This document shows, piece after piece, positions 45,526-54,011 of a DNA stretch of 64,000 bases; the stretch's first letter is position 1, and each line of letters begins with the position of its first letter. The notes beneath the pieces are model-generated. The model was not told the origin of the DNA, searched no databases, and was given only the letters and a program-made list of their open reading frames with translations. The position numbers and the translations under genes were made by a program. Origin of the DNA: Prochlorococcus sp. AG-424-E18 (lineage in GTDB: Bacteria > Cyanobacteriota > Cyanobacteriia > PCC-6307 > Cyanobiaceae); NCBI GenBank assembly GCA_003210155.1, contig QCNC01000004.1, positions 1-64,000 of the forward strand. Direction: 5' to 3'.

Positions 45526-46581
45526 ATGCTAAATTCCAATAATATAAACGCTGAAGATTCAAGAATTTATCAAATTATTGACGCTAATCTAGATAGAGCA
45601 AGAGAGGGACTTAGAGTTTTGGAGGATTGGGCTAGATTTGGCCTTGGCGAAGATAAATATGTGGAAAAGATTAAAAATTTTAGACAAATTTTAGGAAAAA
45701 ATCACTTAGAAGTTTATAAACAATCTAGGAATCATACTGAGGACAAATGCAAAGGATTGGCTCATCAAGAACAAATTAACAGAAAAACCTCTGAGCAAAC
45801 TATAAGTTCCAATTCGGGCAGAGTTCAAGAAGCATTAAGAGTTATAGAAGAATTCTCAAGACTTCATAATCATGAGCTTTCAAAAATCGCTTCGGAAATT
45901 AGGTATGAAATTTATACTATAGAAATCGATTTATTAAATTTAAACAAGTATGAGAGGTCGAAAGAAAAATTAAAAGACAATGACTTATATGTCTTAACAG
46001 ATCAAAAAAACAATTTATTGGAAATAATAGAAGAGATTTTAATTGCGGGGGTAAGAATCATCCAATATAGATTTAAAAATGGAGCTGATAAAGATCATCT
46101 TCAAGAAGCAATTCAGATTAAAGATTTATGTAAAAGATATAATTCGTTGTTCATCATTAACGACAGACTTGATATAGCTTTAGCATCTAATGCGGATGGA
46201 ATTCATCTTGGACAAGATGATTTAGATATAAAAACAGCAAGAAAATTATTAGGATATTCAAAAATTATTGGTATTAGCGCAAATAATGAAATTGATATTT
46301 CTAATGCTCTCAAAGATGGTTGTGATTACATAGGAATAGGACCAGTATTTGAAACTGCCACAAAAAAGAACAAAAAACCTATAGGTATTGAGAAGATCAA
46401 AAAATTAACAAAAGATTTAAATATTCCTTGGTTTGCTATCGGAGGAATTAAGTCAAATAATATTTCACATTTAAAAAGAAATGGGTTTAAAAAAGTTGCC
46501 TTAGTTTCGCAATTAATGAATTCTGAAGATCCTAAAGAAGAAGCTATTATGATCCTAAAAGAATTGTCTCATGAAAATTAA
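45526..46581 (+). CDS. thiE: Thiamine-phosphate synthase with N-terminal extension
   Basis: A 351-residue protein. The C-terminal 200 residues are the ThiE TIM barrel: YVLTDQKN near 154, IIQYRFKNG, NDRLDIALASNADGIHLGQDD near 208-228, IGISANNE, GIGPVFETATKKN near 268, and IGGIK. ThiE joins the thiazole and pyrimidine phosphates. The first 140 residues form a helical domain (IYQIIDANLDRAREGLRVLEDWARF) found in many cyanobacterial ThiE proteins. ATG 45526, seven bases after the ribF stop, is chosen over ATG 45484, which lies inside ribF. It overlaps thiS by 11 bases. Confidence 0.9.
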   Translation: MLNSNNINAEDSRIYQIIDANLDRAREGLRVLEDWARFGLGEDKYVEKIKNFRQILGKNHLEVYKQSRNHTEDKCKGLAHQEQINRKTSEQTISSNSGRVQEALRVIEEFSRLHNHELSKIASEIRYEIYTIEIDLLNLNKYERSKEKLKDNDLYVLTDQKNNLLEIIEEILIAGVRIIQYRFKNGADKDHLQEAIQIKDLCKRYNSLFIINDRLDIALASNADGIHLGQDDLDIKTARKLLGYSKIIGISANNEIDISNALKDGCDYIGIGPVFETATKKNKKPIGIEKIKKLTKDLNIPWFAIGGIKSNNISHLKRNGFKKVALVSQLMNSEDPKEEAIMILKELSHEN

Positions 46582-46780
46582 AGTAAACGGAGAAGAAAGA
46601 AAAATAGAACTTGATCAAGAGAATGCTCTACTTTCAAAAGCTCTAAATTTAATGGGATATAAACCCAACACAATTGTCGTCGAGTTAAATGATTTAATTA
46701 TTAATTCAATAAAATGGGAAAAAGTGAAGCTTAAAGATGGGGATAATTTAGAAATCGTTTCAATAGTTGGTGGTGGTTAA
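46571..46780 (+). CDS. thiS: Sulfur carrier protein ThiS
   Basis: A 69-residue ubiquitin-like protein. The beta-grasp pattern is visible (MKIKVNGEER, then VVELNDLIINS, then LKDGDNLEIVSIVGGG), and the C-terminus ends in GGG, so the thiocarboxylate-forming terminal glycine is present. It carries sulfur for thiazole formation in thiamine synthesis. The start overlaps thiE's 3' end by 11 bases, so the two are translationally coupled. Confidence 0.93.
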   Translation: MKIKVNGEERKIELDQENALLSKALNLMGYKPNTIVVELNDLIINSIKWEKVKLKDGDNLEIVSIVGGG

Positions 46781-46891
46781 AAGATAAAATTTTTGCAAAT
46801 TAAAAATCTTCATAATTTTTTAAGTTTAAGCTTGAAACAATAACCAAATTTTCCCTGTTTTCGTTATATATTTTTATTATTAAAAAGAAAA

Positions 46892-47059
46892 ATGAAAAAA
46901 AAAATTGATAGTAATCCAAGGGCCCTAAAATGGGAGCAAAATGGAGAACTGGCACATAAAGATCTCTCAGAATTAATTGAAAGATTAAAAAATGTAGAAA
47001 GTGAAAATATTTCATCTGAGTTGTCTAGATTAGGCACAAAATCAGACATAAAAGATTAA
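46892..47059 (+). CDS. Small conserved-looking protein, 55 residues
   Basis: Starting MKKKIDSNPRALKWEQNGEL and ending SRLGTKSDIKD, this 55-residue frame is hydrophilic and mostly helical, with an amphipathic stretch LSELIERLKNVESENISSELSRL at residues 25-47. No family is recognised. Evidence for it being real: a clean ATG after an A/G-rich stretch (AAAAAGAAAA), protein-like codon use, and no overlap with any longer gene. It lies 111 bases after thiS and 67 before a second tiny frame, both on the plus strand. Function unknown. Confidence 0.55.
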   Translation: MKKKIDSNPRALKWEQNGELAHKDLSELIERLKNVESENISSELSRLGTKSDIKD

Positions 47060-47126
47060 ATTTGTTACTTAGATCTTGTCTTTATCAAAATTTGTACCAA
47101 ATTAAAGTTACTGAATAAAAAAATAA

Positions 47127-47258
47127 ATGCCGAAAAGGTTTCCAGAGTGGGTAAACACAGAAGTCGTGATAAAAGCAATCAAAATGAGAGAAGAAGGAAT
47201 GCTTTCAAAACAACTTAATTTATGGATAGAAAACCTATTAGAAATAGAAAAAAAGTAA
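47127..47258 (+). CDS. Small protein, 43 residues
   Basis: The frame MPKRFPEWVNTEVVIKAIKMREEGMLSKQLNLWIENLLEIEKK is basic at the start and predicted to be nearly all helix, with two aromatic residues per ten in the N-terminal third. No family is recognised. It ends four bases before the opposing larB-like gene. A likely companion of the 55-residue frame to its left. The protein-like composition supports it, but short AT-rich frames can be accidental. Confidence 0.5.
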   Translation: MPKRFPEWVNTEVVIKAIKMREEGMLSKQLNLWIENLLEIEKK

Positions 47259-47262
47259 TTAT

Positions 47263-47919
47263 TTAGGAAACACTTTTAATAATTCTTAGAGCTGCCATTG
47301 CTGCTCCGTAACCATTATCTATATTCATAACTGCAATACCTGGAGAACAGCTAGACAACATACTATTTAAAGCGGTTTCTCCATCCTTGCTAACGCCGTA
47401 GCCCACTGAGACAGGTACTGCAATTATAGGTTGTGCCAACAATCCACCCACAACCGTTGCCAAAGCTCCTTCCATTCCAGCACAAACTATCAGTACATCA
47501 TATTTATTAATTTCTTCTAACTGACTCATCAATCGATGAAGTCCAGCTACTCCAACATCTATAAAAGATTGACAACTCACACCATAAATTTCAAGAGCTA
47601 ATTGTGCTTCAAGTGTTACGGCCAAATCGCTTGAGCCGCCTGAAATTATGGCAACTTTTTTGTTCGTATTTACTTTATTCAGATTTTTCCCAATTGTTAG
47701 GCAATTTGCTTCTTCATAGAATCGTGCATCATCGTACAAACCTTTAAGATAATTAGCCTTTTCACTATTAATCCTAGTAATGAAAACAACCTCATTTTTA
47801 CTTAATACATTTTTAGATAATCTCTCTAATTGGTCGATACTCTTATCTTGACCCCAAATAGCCTCAATGAGTCCAAGCCTATCTCTTCTTTGAAAATCAA
47901 ACTTGATATCAAAATTCAT
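47263..47919 (-). CDS. larB: LarB-like protein (AIR-carboxylase/PurE fold)
   Basis: A 218-residue protein whose C-terminal 130 residues have the PurE-like fold. The segments are VAIISGGSSDLAVTLEAQLALE near 89-110, SFIDVGVAGLHRL near 118-130, VLIVCAGMEGALATVVGGL near 141-159, and PIIAVPVSVGYG near 163-174. LarB carboxylates nicotinic acid adenine dinucleotide in nickel-pincer nucleotide synthesis. No larA, larC or larE homologue is visible in this window, so its role here may be different. It overlaps the next gene upstream by four bases. Confidence 0.8.
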   Translation of the reverse strand: MNFDIKFDFQRRDRLGLIEAIWGQDKSIDQLERLSKNVLSKNEVVFITRINSEKANYLKGLYDDARFYEEANCLTIGKNLNKVNTNKKVAIISGGSSDLAVTLEAQLALEIYGVSCQSFIDVGVAGLHRLMSQLEEINKYDVLIVCAGMEGALATVVGGLLAQPIIAVPVSVGYGVSKDGETALNSMLSSCSPGIAVMNIDNGYGAAMAALRIIKSVS

Positions 47920-48362
47920 CTTTGCTTATCTAATTCTCCCTCATAAATCAATTCAAAAGGATTTTTGCCTACATTTAGAGCAGCTTTAACATTATCTTCA
48001 AATTTTTGTTGAACTATATTTACTTCTGACACTGGTATGCTTTTCCATAATTTCTTACTTTTCCAATTTACTAATATTAAAGCTTCTTCTTTTTCTTTAT
48101 CCCAAAATAATTGTCTTCCCAAAAAACCATCTTGAGAAGATAACCATGGCTCCCATATTTTTTTTTCAGCATTTAACCAAGCAGCTTTTGCATCGGCAGG
48201 TACTTTAAGTCTTAATTCCTCTATGACCATTTCACTTTGATAATTATTCATTGTAAGAGCTTTTAAATTGGGAATATCCGATTGGAAAATTAAAAATACT
48301 AAGCAAATTAATAATAAACAAAAACTTTGAAATTTTTTTTTCAAATTTAAATTAAATCTCAT
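47916..48362 (-). CDS. TIGR03792-family protein, exported
   Basis: A 148-residue cyanobacterial protein. Residues 12-27 form a hydrophobic segment ([16 protein letters not shown] region) after a lysine-rich start, consistent with a signal peptide or anchor. The mature part has [43 protein letters not shown], the ferredoxin-like monooxygenase-type fold of the TIGR03792 family. The function is unknown. The stop overlaps the larB-like start by four bases, and the start overlaps the ispF stop by four bases, so the three genes form one tight operon. Confidence 0.8.
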   Translation of the reverse strand: MRFNLNLKKKFQSFCLLLICLVFLIFQSDIPNLKALTMNNYQSEMVIEELRLKVPADAKAAWLNAEKKIWEPWLSSQDGFLGRQLFWDKEKEEALILVNWKSKKLWKSIPVSEVNIVQQKFEDNVKAALNVGKNPFELIYEGELDKQR

Positions 48363-48859
48363 TTTTTCTCAAGTAGAACTACTGAATGGCAACTTATACC
48401 CTCTTCTCTCCCTTCTGGACCTAATTTTTCATTCGTGGTTGCTTTAATCCCAATTAAATCTTCATCAATATTTAAGACTCCAGAAATGTTTTTTTTCATT
48501 AATTTAATATGTGGCATTATTTTTGGTCTTTCAGCAACCAGAACACTATCAATATTATTTATTTCCCAACCATCTTTTCTTATCAAGTAAATAACTTTTG
48601 ATAACAAAAACAAGCTATCAGCATTTTTCCATTTTTTATCAGAAGGTGGAAAATACTTTCCTATATCACCAAGCGAAAGTGCTCCCAATAATGCATCCAT
48701 GATTGCGTGACTTAAAACATCAGCATCACTATGACCATCCAATCCTAAAGTATTGGGATGATGCAATTTGACACCTCCAATAATTAAATCTCTACCCTCT
48801 ACTAGTCTATGAATATCGTATCCATTACCGATTCGAAATCTTGGAGAGGAATTGTTCAT
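48359..48859 (-). CDS. ispF: 2-C-methyl-D-erythritol 2,4-cyclodiphosphate synthase
   Basis: A 166-residue protein of normal length. The Zn ligands D15 and H17 lie in GYDIHRL, and H49 is in [20 protein letters not shown]. The motif [24 protein letters not shown] near 141-162 binds the CDP group. It makes the cyclic diphosphate from CDP-methylerythritol phosphate in the MEP isoprenoid pathway. It is the first gene of a three-gene unit with overlapping ends. Confidence 0.95.
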   Translation of the reverse strand: MNNSSPRFRIGNGYDIHRLVEGRDLIIGGVKLHHPNTLGLDGHSDADVLSHAIMDALLGALSLGDIGKYFPPSDKKWKNADSLFLLSKVIYLIRKDGWEINNIDSVLVAERPKIMPHIKLMKKNISGVLNIDEDLIGIKATTNEKLGPEGREEGISCHSVVLLEKK

Positions 48860-49008
48860 ACCAATTGATTTGGAGTATCGTAAAACAATTTGTAACTCAT
48901 GTTTAATTTTAACCTTAGCATGGGAAATCTATCATTTTTAACAATTTATGTAAGCGGCTTATTCTTGGATTAATAGAAATCATAAAACTTTTAGTACAGT
49001 TTTTACAA

Positions 49009-49440
49009 TTAAATTTCTACTATTTCAATAATGTTATTTTCAGGGTCTCTAAGGTATTTCACAAACTTAACAGAGCTGTTTTTTATCTTTTTATATTTTT
49101 TATCTTCACAAGAACCACCATTTTTTATTACTAAATTCTTAACTTCTTCAAAATTATCAACTGTAAAAGATATATGGTTTATTCCTGAAAAAGCAGGTAT
49201 AGGATTATTATTAATTTGCACTTCTGGTTTGATATATTTGATTATTTCTATACAAATTTGATTTGCAAATAACTTACATGTTTCAATTTTTGCATTGTTA
49301 ATTCCAATAATAGAGTCAAGCTCTTCACCTTGCTCAATTTTTTGTTCAATTTCATGAGGATTAATTAATGCTTTATAAAAATTTTTTAGGACTGATAAAT
49401 CTCCTCTAACCACTATTCCAATATGTCTGAATTTAATCAT
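49009..49440 (-). CDS. VOC (glyoxalase/bleomycin-resistance) family protein
   Basis: A 143-residue protein with two beta-alpha-beta-beta-beta units. It begins FRHIGIVVRGDLSVLKNFY, with the first metal histidine at residue 6 and the second in INHISFTVDNFEEV near 88-101; it ends RDPENNIIEIVEI with the acidic metal ligand. VOC members act as lyases, isomerases or dioxygenases. The substrate is not evident. It stands alone between ispF and trmD. The call as a VOC protein is firm, the function open. Confidence 0.8.
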   Translation of the reverse strand: MIKFRHIGIVVRGDLSVLKNFYKALINPHEIEQKIEQGEELDSIIGINNAKIETCKLFANQICIEIIKYIKPEVQINNNPIPAFSGINHISFTVDNFEEVKNLVIKNGGSCEDKKYKKIKNSSVKFVKYLRDPENNIIEIVEI

Positions 49441-49541
49441 TAAATTTATTAAATTTGATTATTAAATATTACATTATGATGAAAATTAGTGATGACAATC
49501 GAAATTAACTTTAGAAATTATTATTCCTATATTTCCAGAAA

Positions 49542-50267
49542 TCACTCTTCATTAATATTTTCTTCCCAATTTTGATTATTAGATAATTCATCTTTTATGA
49601 GATCCTGCCTTCTCTCGTATGTTCTTTTAATTTGCTGTTCTTCCCTCCACAATTTAATTTCTCTATGATTACCATTCATCAGAACATCAGGCACTTCCAT
49701 ACCCCTAAACATCTGAGGCCTAGTATATTGTGGATATTCTAATAAATAAGAATTATGACTCTCATTGATCAATGAATCTGGATCCCCAAGAGTTCCTGGT
49801 AGTAGTCTAGTCAAACCGTTAATTATTGATATTGCAGGTATTTCACCTCCAGAAAGTACATAATCGCCTATAGATATCTCCTCATCAGCTAAATATCTAA
49901 TCCTTTCATCAAAACCTTCATATTGACCACAAATAATTATTATTTGATCCAAAGATGACCATCTTACGAGATCCTTTTGCTTTAATACTTTACCCTGTGG
50001 GGTCATCAACAAGGTTTTACTTTTTGGTGATTTAGTTATTGATTCATACGCTTTATAAATAGGTTCAGGTTTTAATACCATACCTGCTCCTCCTCCATAA
50101 GGCTTATCATCTACTTGTCTGTAAGAACCTTCTCCATATTCTCTTAAATCATGTAAATTTAAATCGATCAAATTCTTATCTACAGCTCTTGTTATGACTC
50201 CTAAATTATTTATTAATTCAAAAGCTTGAGGGAATAAAGTAATTACATCAAAATTAAAACCACTCAT
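49542..50267 (-). CDS. trmD: tRNA (guanine-N1-)-methyltransferase TrmD
   Basis: A 241-residue SPOUT-class methyltransferase with [11 protein letters not shown] near the start, [18 protein letters not shown] near 57-74, and the trefoil knot [12 protein letters not shown]... [11 protein letters not shown] near 113-144. It methylates G37 at N1 in tRNAs, protecting the reading frame. The C-terminal [13 protein letters not shown] region is typical. The ATG starts directly after the era stop codon (no spacing), so it is co-translated with era. Confidence 0.96.
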   Translation of the reverse strand: MSGFNFDVITLFPQAFELINNLGVITRAVDKNLIDLNLHDLREYGEGSYRQVDDKPYGGGAGMVLKPEPIYKAYESITKSPKSKTLLMTPQGKVLKQKDLVRWSSLDQIIIICGQYEGFDERIRYLADEEISIGDYVLSGGEIPAISIINGLTRLLPGTLGDPDSLINESHNSYLLEYPQYTRPQMFRGMEVPDVLMNGNHREIKLWREEQQIKRTYERRQDLIKDELSNNQNWEENINEE

Positions 50268-51179
50268 CTAGAAATCTTCCTCATAACCAAACTCAATTAA
50301 CCTTGATTCTTTTTTTCTCCAATTTGGAACAACTTTCACAAACAACTCCAAGTGAACTGGACCATCAATTAATTTTGACATATTTGATCTTGCTGACTGA
50401 CCAATCATCTTTAACATTGAACCTTTCTTTCCAATAAGAATGCCTTTTTGAGTTGATCTTTCAACAATAATAGTAGCCAAAATAGCTGTAAAAACTTTGC
50501 CATTTTTTCTTTTCATTTCCTCTCTCTTTTCTATCTTTACTGCGACACTATGAGGCACTTCTTCTCTTGTATTTTTTAATACCTGCTCTCTTACTAAATC
50601 AGATAATAAATTATCTAATGGTTGGTCGCAAATAGTCTCTTCGCTATAAAGTTTTGGTCCCTCTGGAAGAAAATTAAGTGCCATATCGACTAGTTCAGAA
50701 CATCCTTCTCCTTGAGAAGCACTTACAATTTGAAAGTTTCTAGTAATTCCAAAAAATCTTTTATATTGATCTAATCGTAAATCCCTAAACTCTTTATTAA
50801 CCAAATCCCACTTATTTAATGCAACAATAAACTCAGTATTATTTGCTATAAGAAAGTCTAAAATATATTCATCTCCTCTACCAGGTTTTTCACTTGAATC
50901 AATTACAAAAATTACAATATCGACTCCCTTAATTGCAGATTTTGCGTTTTTTACTAAGATTTCTCCAAGTCGATGATGAGGTTTATGAACACCTGGCGTA
51001 TCAACAAAAATTATTTGTCCCTTGTCATTAGTAAGTATTCCTTTTAATTTATTTCTAGTAGTTTGAGCTATTGGAGAAGTAATTGTTATTTTTTCTCCAA
51101 TCAATTTATTTATTAAAGTAGATTTACCGACGTTTGGCCTTCCTAGTAAAGTTACAAACCCAGATCTATAATTGGCCAA
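50268..51179 (-). CDS. era: GTPase Era
   Basis: A 303-residue two-domain GTPase. The P-loop is GRPNVGKS at residues 13-20, the switch region DTPGVH near 60-65, and NKWD near 122. The C-terminal KH domain carries GILIGKKGSMLKMIG near 243-257. Era binds the 3' end of 16S rRNA and aids small-subunit assembly. It directly precedes trmD and is divergent from the unknown gene at 51218 with a 38-base gap. Confidence 0.96.
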   Translation of the reverse strand: MANYRSGFVTLLGRPNVGKSTLINKLIGEKITITSPIAQTTRNKLKGILTNDKGQIIFVDTPGVHKPHHRLGEILVKNAKSAIKGVDIVIFVIDSSEKPGRGDEYILDFLIANNTEFIVALNKWDLVNKEFRDLRLDQYKRFFGITRNFQIVSASQGEGCSELVDMALNFLPEGPKLYSEETICDQPLDNLLSDLVREQVLKNTREEVPHSVAVKIEKREEMKRKNGKVFTAILATIIVERSTQKGILIGKKGSMLKMIGQSARSNMSKLIDGPVHLELFVKVVPNWRKKESRLIEFGYEEDF

Positions 51180-51217
51180 AGACTTTTAATGCATCAATAA
51201 TAAAATTCTGATCAAAA

Positions 51218-51745
51218 ATGGAAAAAAAAGCTATAAATTTTAAAGAAGCTTCTTTCACGCAAGCAATAAACATATCCGCACAATGGTGCAAAGAGTGGAG
51301 TGAAGATTTACTCAGCGAAGAGGTTTTAGCAGATAGAATCGCAGAGCTAACTAAAACAAGAAATGGACTAAGAGGATTTTTTGCGTACGCTTTATCAGAT
51401 AAAGATTGTTTTTTGTTAGATAAACTTCCTTTTTCACTAATTTACAAACTGAACGAAAGTGGTGATGCTGTAACAGACATAGTAGTAAAAAATTTAATAA
51501 TGAGTTCCGCTCAAATTGTTATTCATCGAAGAAATAATAATCATGAATATGAGATGACATCGGAAAACATTTCAGATAGATGTAAGGCTATTTTGAGACT
51601 GCTAGAAACTAAGACAGTTACAAAAACTGTCAATCAAGTCTTTAAAGACTTAGATAATATGGGAAATAGTTTTGATGATTCAGTAAAATATGACTCAGAG
51701 CAAAAGGAATTTATAAAAAAACAAATTCTTGATATAGCCCAATAA
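51218..51745 (+). CDS. Conserved cyanobacterial protein, unknown
   Basis: A 175-residue protein I cannot place in a named family. It is acidic and mainly helical with a central beta segment. Conspicuous stretches are AQWCKEWSEDLLSEEVLADRIAELTKTRNGLRGFFAYAL (22-60) and MSSAQIVIHRRNNNHEYEMTS (92-112). No signal peptide or membrane helix. It is followed by a strong terminator hairpin and is divergent from era. Confidence 0.65.
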   Translation: MEKKAINFKEASFTQAINISAQWCKEWSEDLLSEEVLADRIAELTKTRNGLRGFFAYALSDKDCFLLDKLPFSLIYKLNESGDAVTDIVVKNLIMSSAQIVIHRRNNNHEYEMTSENISDRCKAILRLLETKTVTKTVNQVFKDLDNMGNSFDDSVKYDSEQKEFIKKQILDIAQ

Positions 51746-51746
51746 A

Positions 51747-51777
51747 AAAGCGTAGAAACAAATCTACGCTTTGGGTC
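51747..51777. terminator. Bidirectional intrinsic terminator
   Basis: A perfect 10-bp stem AAAGCGTAGA / TCTACGCTTT at 51747-51756 and 51763-51772 around a six-base loop, with an A run on the left flank and T pairs on the right. It lies between convergent genes, so it can stop transcription from both sides. Confidence 0.8.
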
Positions 51778-51796
51778 AATTATTTATGAAATGTAT

Positions 51797-52534
51797 TTAG
51801 TCTCTTCTTCCACCGCCTTGAAGGGCAATCATTAATCTCAATATAAAAACAAAAAGATTTATGTAAGTTAGATACATACCTAAAGCCCCTGCAAGGTATT
51901 GATCATCATTATATCTTCTTGGCATTGTATAGAAATCAACAAATGACATTGCAACAAATAAGACAGTTCCAAATCCTGCAATTATCAATTCAAGACCTGA
52001 ACCTCCAAAAACTCCTGGAGCAAAAAATCCTCCAATTAATTGAAAAAACATTGCAATGAGTAGTCCTATTAACCCAAGACCAACTACCCCACTTAGTGCT
52101 TGACCAACACTATCACTCATTCTTTGGCCAGTATAAGAGGCAATAACGAAAGTTATACCTGTAGCTAAGGCAGCTGTTCCAACAGAACCAATACCAATTG
52201 TTCCTATTGCTAAAGCAACTATTCCACTTAAGGTAAATCCAGTTAACAAGCTAAAGCCTGTTAATAAAGGCAAAGCCTTGGCATTATTTGCATTATTTGC
52301 AGCACTTGTGGCTATAAAAAACAAAATCAATTCTGCAATTAATGCAACTATTGAAAGAGGCTGGAAAAGCCTAGGATTTGTTGCTATGAGTGAGACACCT
52401 GCTAAAACGCCTAAAGAGGTAAGAACCATACCTCCACCTACGTAAGGTAAAGCTTTTTGAACAACATTAGGTCCAACAATTGAACTAGTTTGTGCTTCAC
52501 GAATAGCTTGATTGAAATTACTACTTGCTGGCAT
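51797..52534 (-). CDS. Bax inhibitor-1 (TMBIM/YccA) family membrane protein
   Basis: A 245-residue protein with about seven hydrophobic helices (from about residue 34 to 225). It has a pore-lining acidic residue region near FVDFYTMPRRYNDDQYLAGALGMYLTYINLFVFILRLM at 197-236, the C-terminal family pattern. Bacterial YccA-type relatives regulate FtsH and act as pH-sensitive calcium leak channels; ftsH lies elsewhere in this window. It is convergent with the unknown gene at 51218 and 74 bases from phoH. Confidence 0.85.
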   Translation of the reverse strand: MPASSNFNQAIREAQTSSIVGPNVVQKALPYVGGGMVLTSLGVLAGVSLIATNPRLFQPLSIVALIAELILFFIATSAANNANNAKALPLLTGFSLLTGFTLSGIVALAIGTIGIGSVGTAALATGITFVIASYTGQRMSDSVGQALSGVVGLGLIGLLIAMFFQLIGGFFAPGVFGGSGLELIIAGFGTVLFVAMSFVDFYTMPRRYNDDQYLAGALGMYLTYINLFVFILRLMIALQGGGRRD

Positions 52535-52607
52535 TTTCTTTTTGGAATATGTTTTTATTCTACTTGATTTTTAAAATTTCAGTGTACGGATCTCCAGAGT
52601 TATAAAG

Positions 52608-53564
52608 TCATTGATAAGCCTCAATGATTTTCTGAACTAAAGGATGACGAACTACATCTTCAACAGTTAAATAACAAAATTTTATACCTTGAGTTTTAAA
52701 GAGAATTCTCGATGCTTCGATGAGGCCGCTTTCCTGATCTTTTTTTAAATCAATTTGTGTAATATCTCCGTTTACAACCATTTTAGATCTATCACCTAAT
52801 CTGTTTAAAAACATTCTCATTTGAGAGCAAGTAGTATTTTGTGCTTCATCTAGGATAACCATTGAGTTATCTAAGGTTCTGCCTCTCATAAATGCTAAAG
52901 GTGCAACTTCAATAATTCCCTTATCAATTAATGAATTTGTTCTATCAAATCCAAAAATACTATGTAAAGAATCAAATAGGGGTCTTAAATATGGATCAAC
53001 TTTTTGTTGTAAATCACCAGGTAGAAATCCCAAACTTTCACCAGCTTCAACAGCTGGTCTGGTTAAAACAATTTTTTCAATTTTTTTCTCGTTCAATAGT
53101 CGTGCCGCGCAAACAGTTGCTAAAAATGTCTTACCAGTTCCAGCTGGACCAATCGCAAATGTAAGATCAAAGTTTTCAATTGATTCAACATATTCTTTTT
53201 GCCTTATAGTTCTTGGTCTTAAAAATCTTCCTTCTTTAGAACGCGCAAGAACTTTTTTCCCAAGTTCAGCATGTGAAGATGACTCTCCCATATTTAGAGA
53301 ACTTAAAGCCGCTTTTAGATCTACCTCTGGAACTTCTAAACCTTGTTCCCAAATTGGTCTTGTTAGTTCTACCAATGCTGAGGCTCTTTCAATTTTAGAC
53401 ATAACACCGTTCATCTCAAGTTGTAAGCCTCTTATTGTTAAAGAAACTCCTGTTAAGGACTCAAACTTTTTTAAGAAAGAATTACCTGGGCCAGATAATG
53501 CTGTAGCAGCATCAGAGCTTGGTAAGTCTATTGTGAAGTGACCAGTTTTGGAAACTTCCTTCAT
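52608..53564 (-). CDS. phoH: PhoH-like ATPase
   Basis: A 318-residue P-loop protein. Walker A is GPAGTGKTFLA near residues 135-145. Walker B and following helicase-like motifs include VILDEAQNTTCSQMRMFLNRLG near 234-255 and VVNGDITQIDL near 260-270. The N-terminal about 100 residues hold a KH-like RNA-binding part typical of the YbeZ type. It is thought to be an RNA-linked ATPase/helicase in ribosome and stress biology. It follows rpsP on the same strand with a 30-base gap. Confidence 0.9.
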   Translation of the reverse strand: MKEVSKTGHFTIDLPSSDAATALSGPGNSFLKKFESLTGVSLTIRGLQLEMNGVMSKIERASALVELTRPIWEQGLEVPEVDLKAALSSLNMGESSSHAELGKKVLARSKEGRFLRPRTIRQKEYVESIENFDLTFAIGPAGTGKTFLATVCAARLLNEKKIEKIVLTRPAVEAGESLGFLPGDLQQKVDPYLRPLFDSLHSIFGFDRTNSLIDKGIIEVAPLAFMRGRTLDNSMVILDEAQNTTCSQMRMFLNRLGDRSKMVVNGDITQIDLKKDQESGLIEASRILFKTQGIKFCYLTVEDVVRHPLVQKIIEAYQ

Positions 53565-53594
53565 CTAGTTATTGAATAAAAATTTATCAAATCA

Positions 53595-53957
53595 CTAGCT
53601 TTCAGCTTCATCACTCTCGCTTTCAGCTTTACTAATATCATTTTCTTCTTTAGTTTTAGCCTTAGCTAATTTTTCCTTCTCTAACTTTGCTTTACCAATT
53701 GAGATAGAGGGCCTTTCTGTTTTTTCTAATAACCCGCCCTTTTCTAACAAAGATCTCACAACATCAGTTGGCTGAGCACCCTGAGTAAGTCTTTTTCTTA
53801 AAGCTTCTGTGTCAAGCCTGGTTTCCTTAGTTCTTGGGTTATAAAAACCTAGTTCTTGAAGAGGTCTACCATCTCTTCTGGAAGTACTATTGCATGCAAC
53901 AATTCTGAAACTTGCCTCTTTTTTCTTTCCAAAGCGCTTAAGGCGCAGTTTAATCAT
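53595..53957 (-). CDS. rpsP: 30S ribosomal protein S16
   Basis: A 120-residue protein. Residues 1-80 are the S16 domain ([35 protein letters not shown], and [20 protein letters not shown]). A K/E/A/S-rich tail of about 40 residues follows, longer than the common 80-90-residue proteobacterial form but seen in picocyanobacteria. It is 54 bases downstream of ffh and 30 bases upstream of phoH, forming an ffh-rpsP-phoH group. Confidence 0.95.
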   Translation of the reverse strand: MIKLRLKRFGKKKEASFRIVACNSTSRRDGRPLQELGFYNPRTKETRLDTEALRKRLTQGAQPTDVVRSLLEKGGLLEKTERPSISIGKAKLEKEKLAKAKTKEENDISKAESESDEAES

Positions 53958-54011
53958 CTTAAATTAATGGGCTTTTAATAATAATATCATTGAAAGGTAA
54001 GAATTTAGAAA

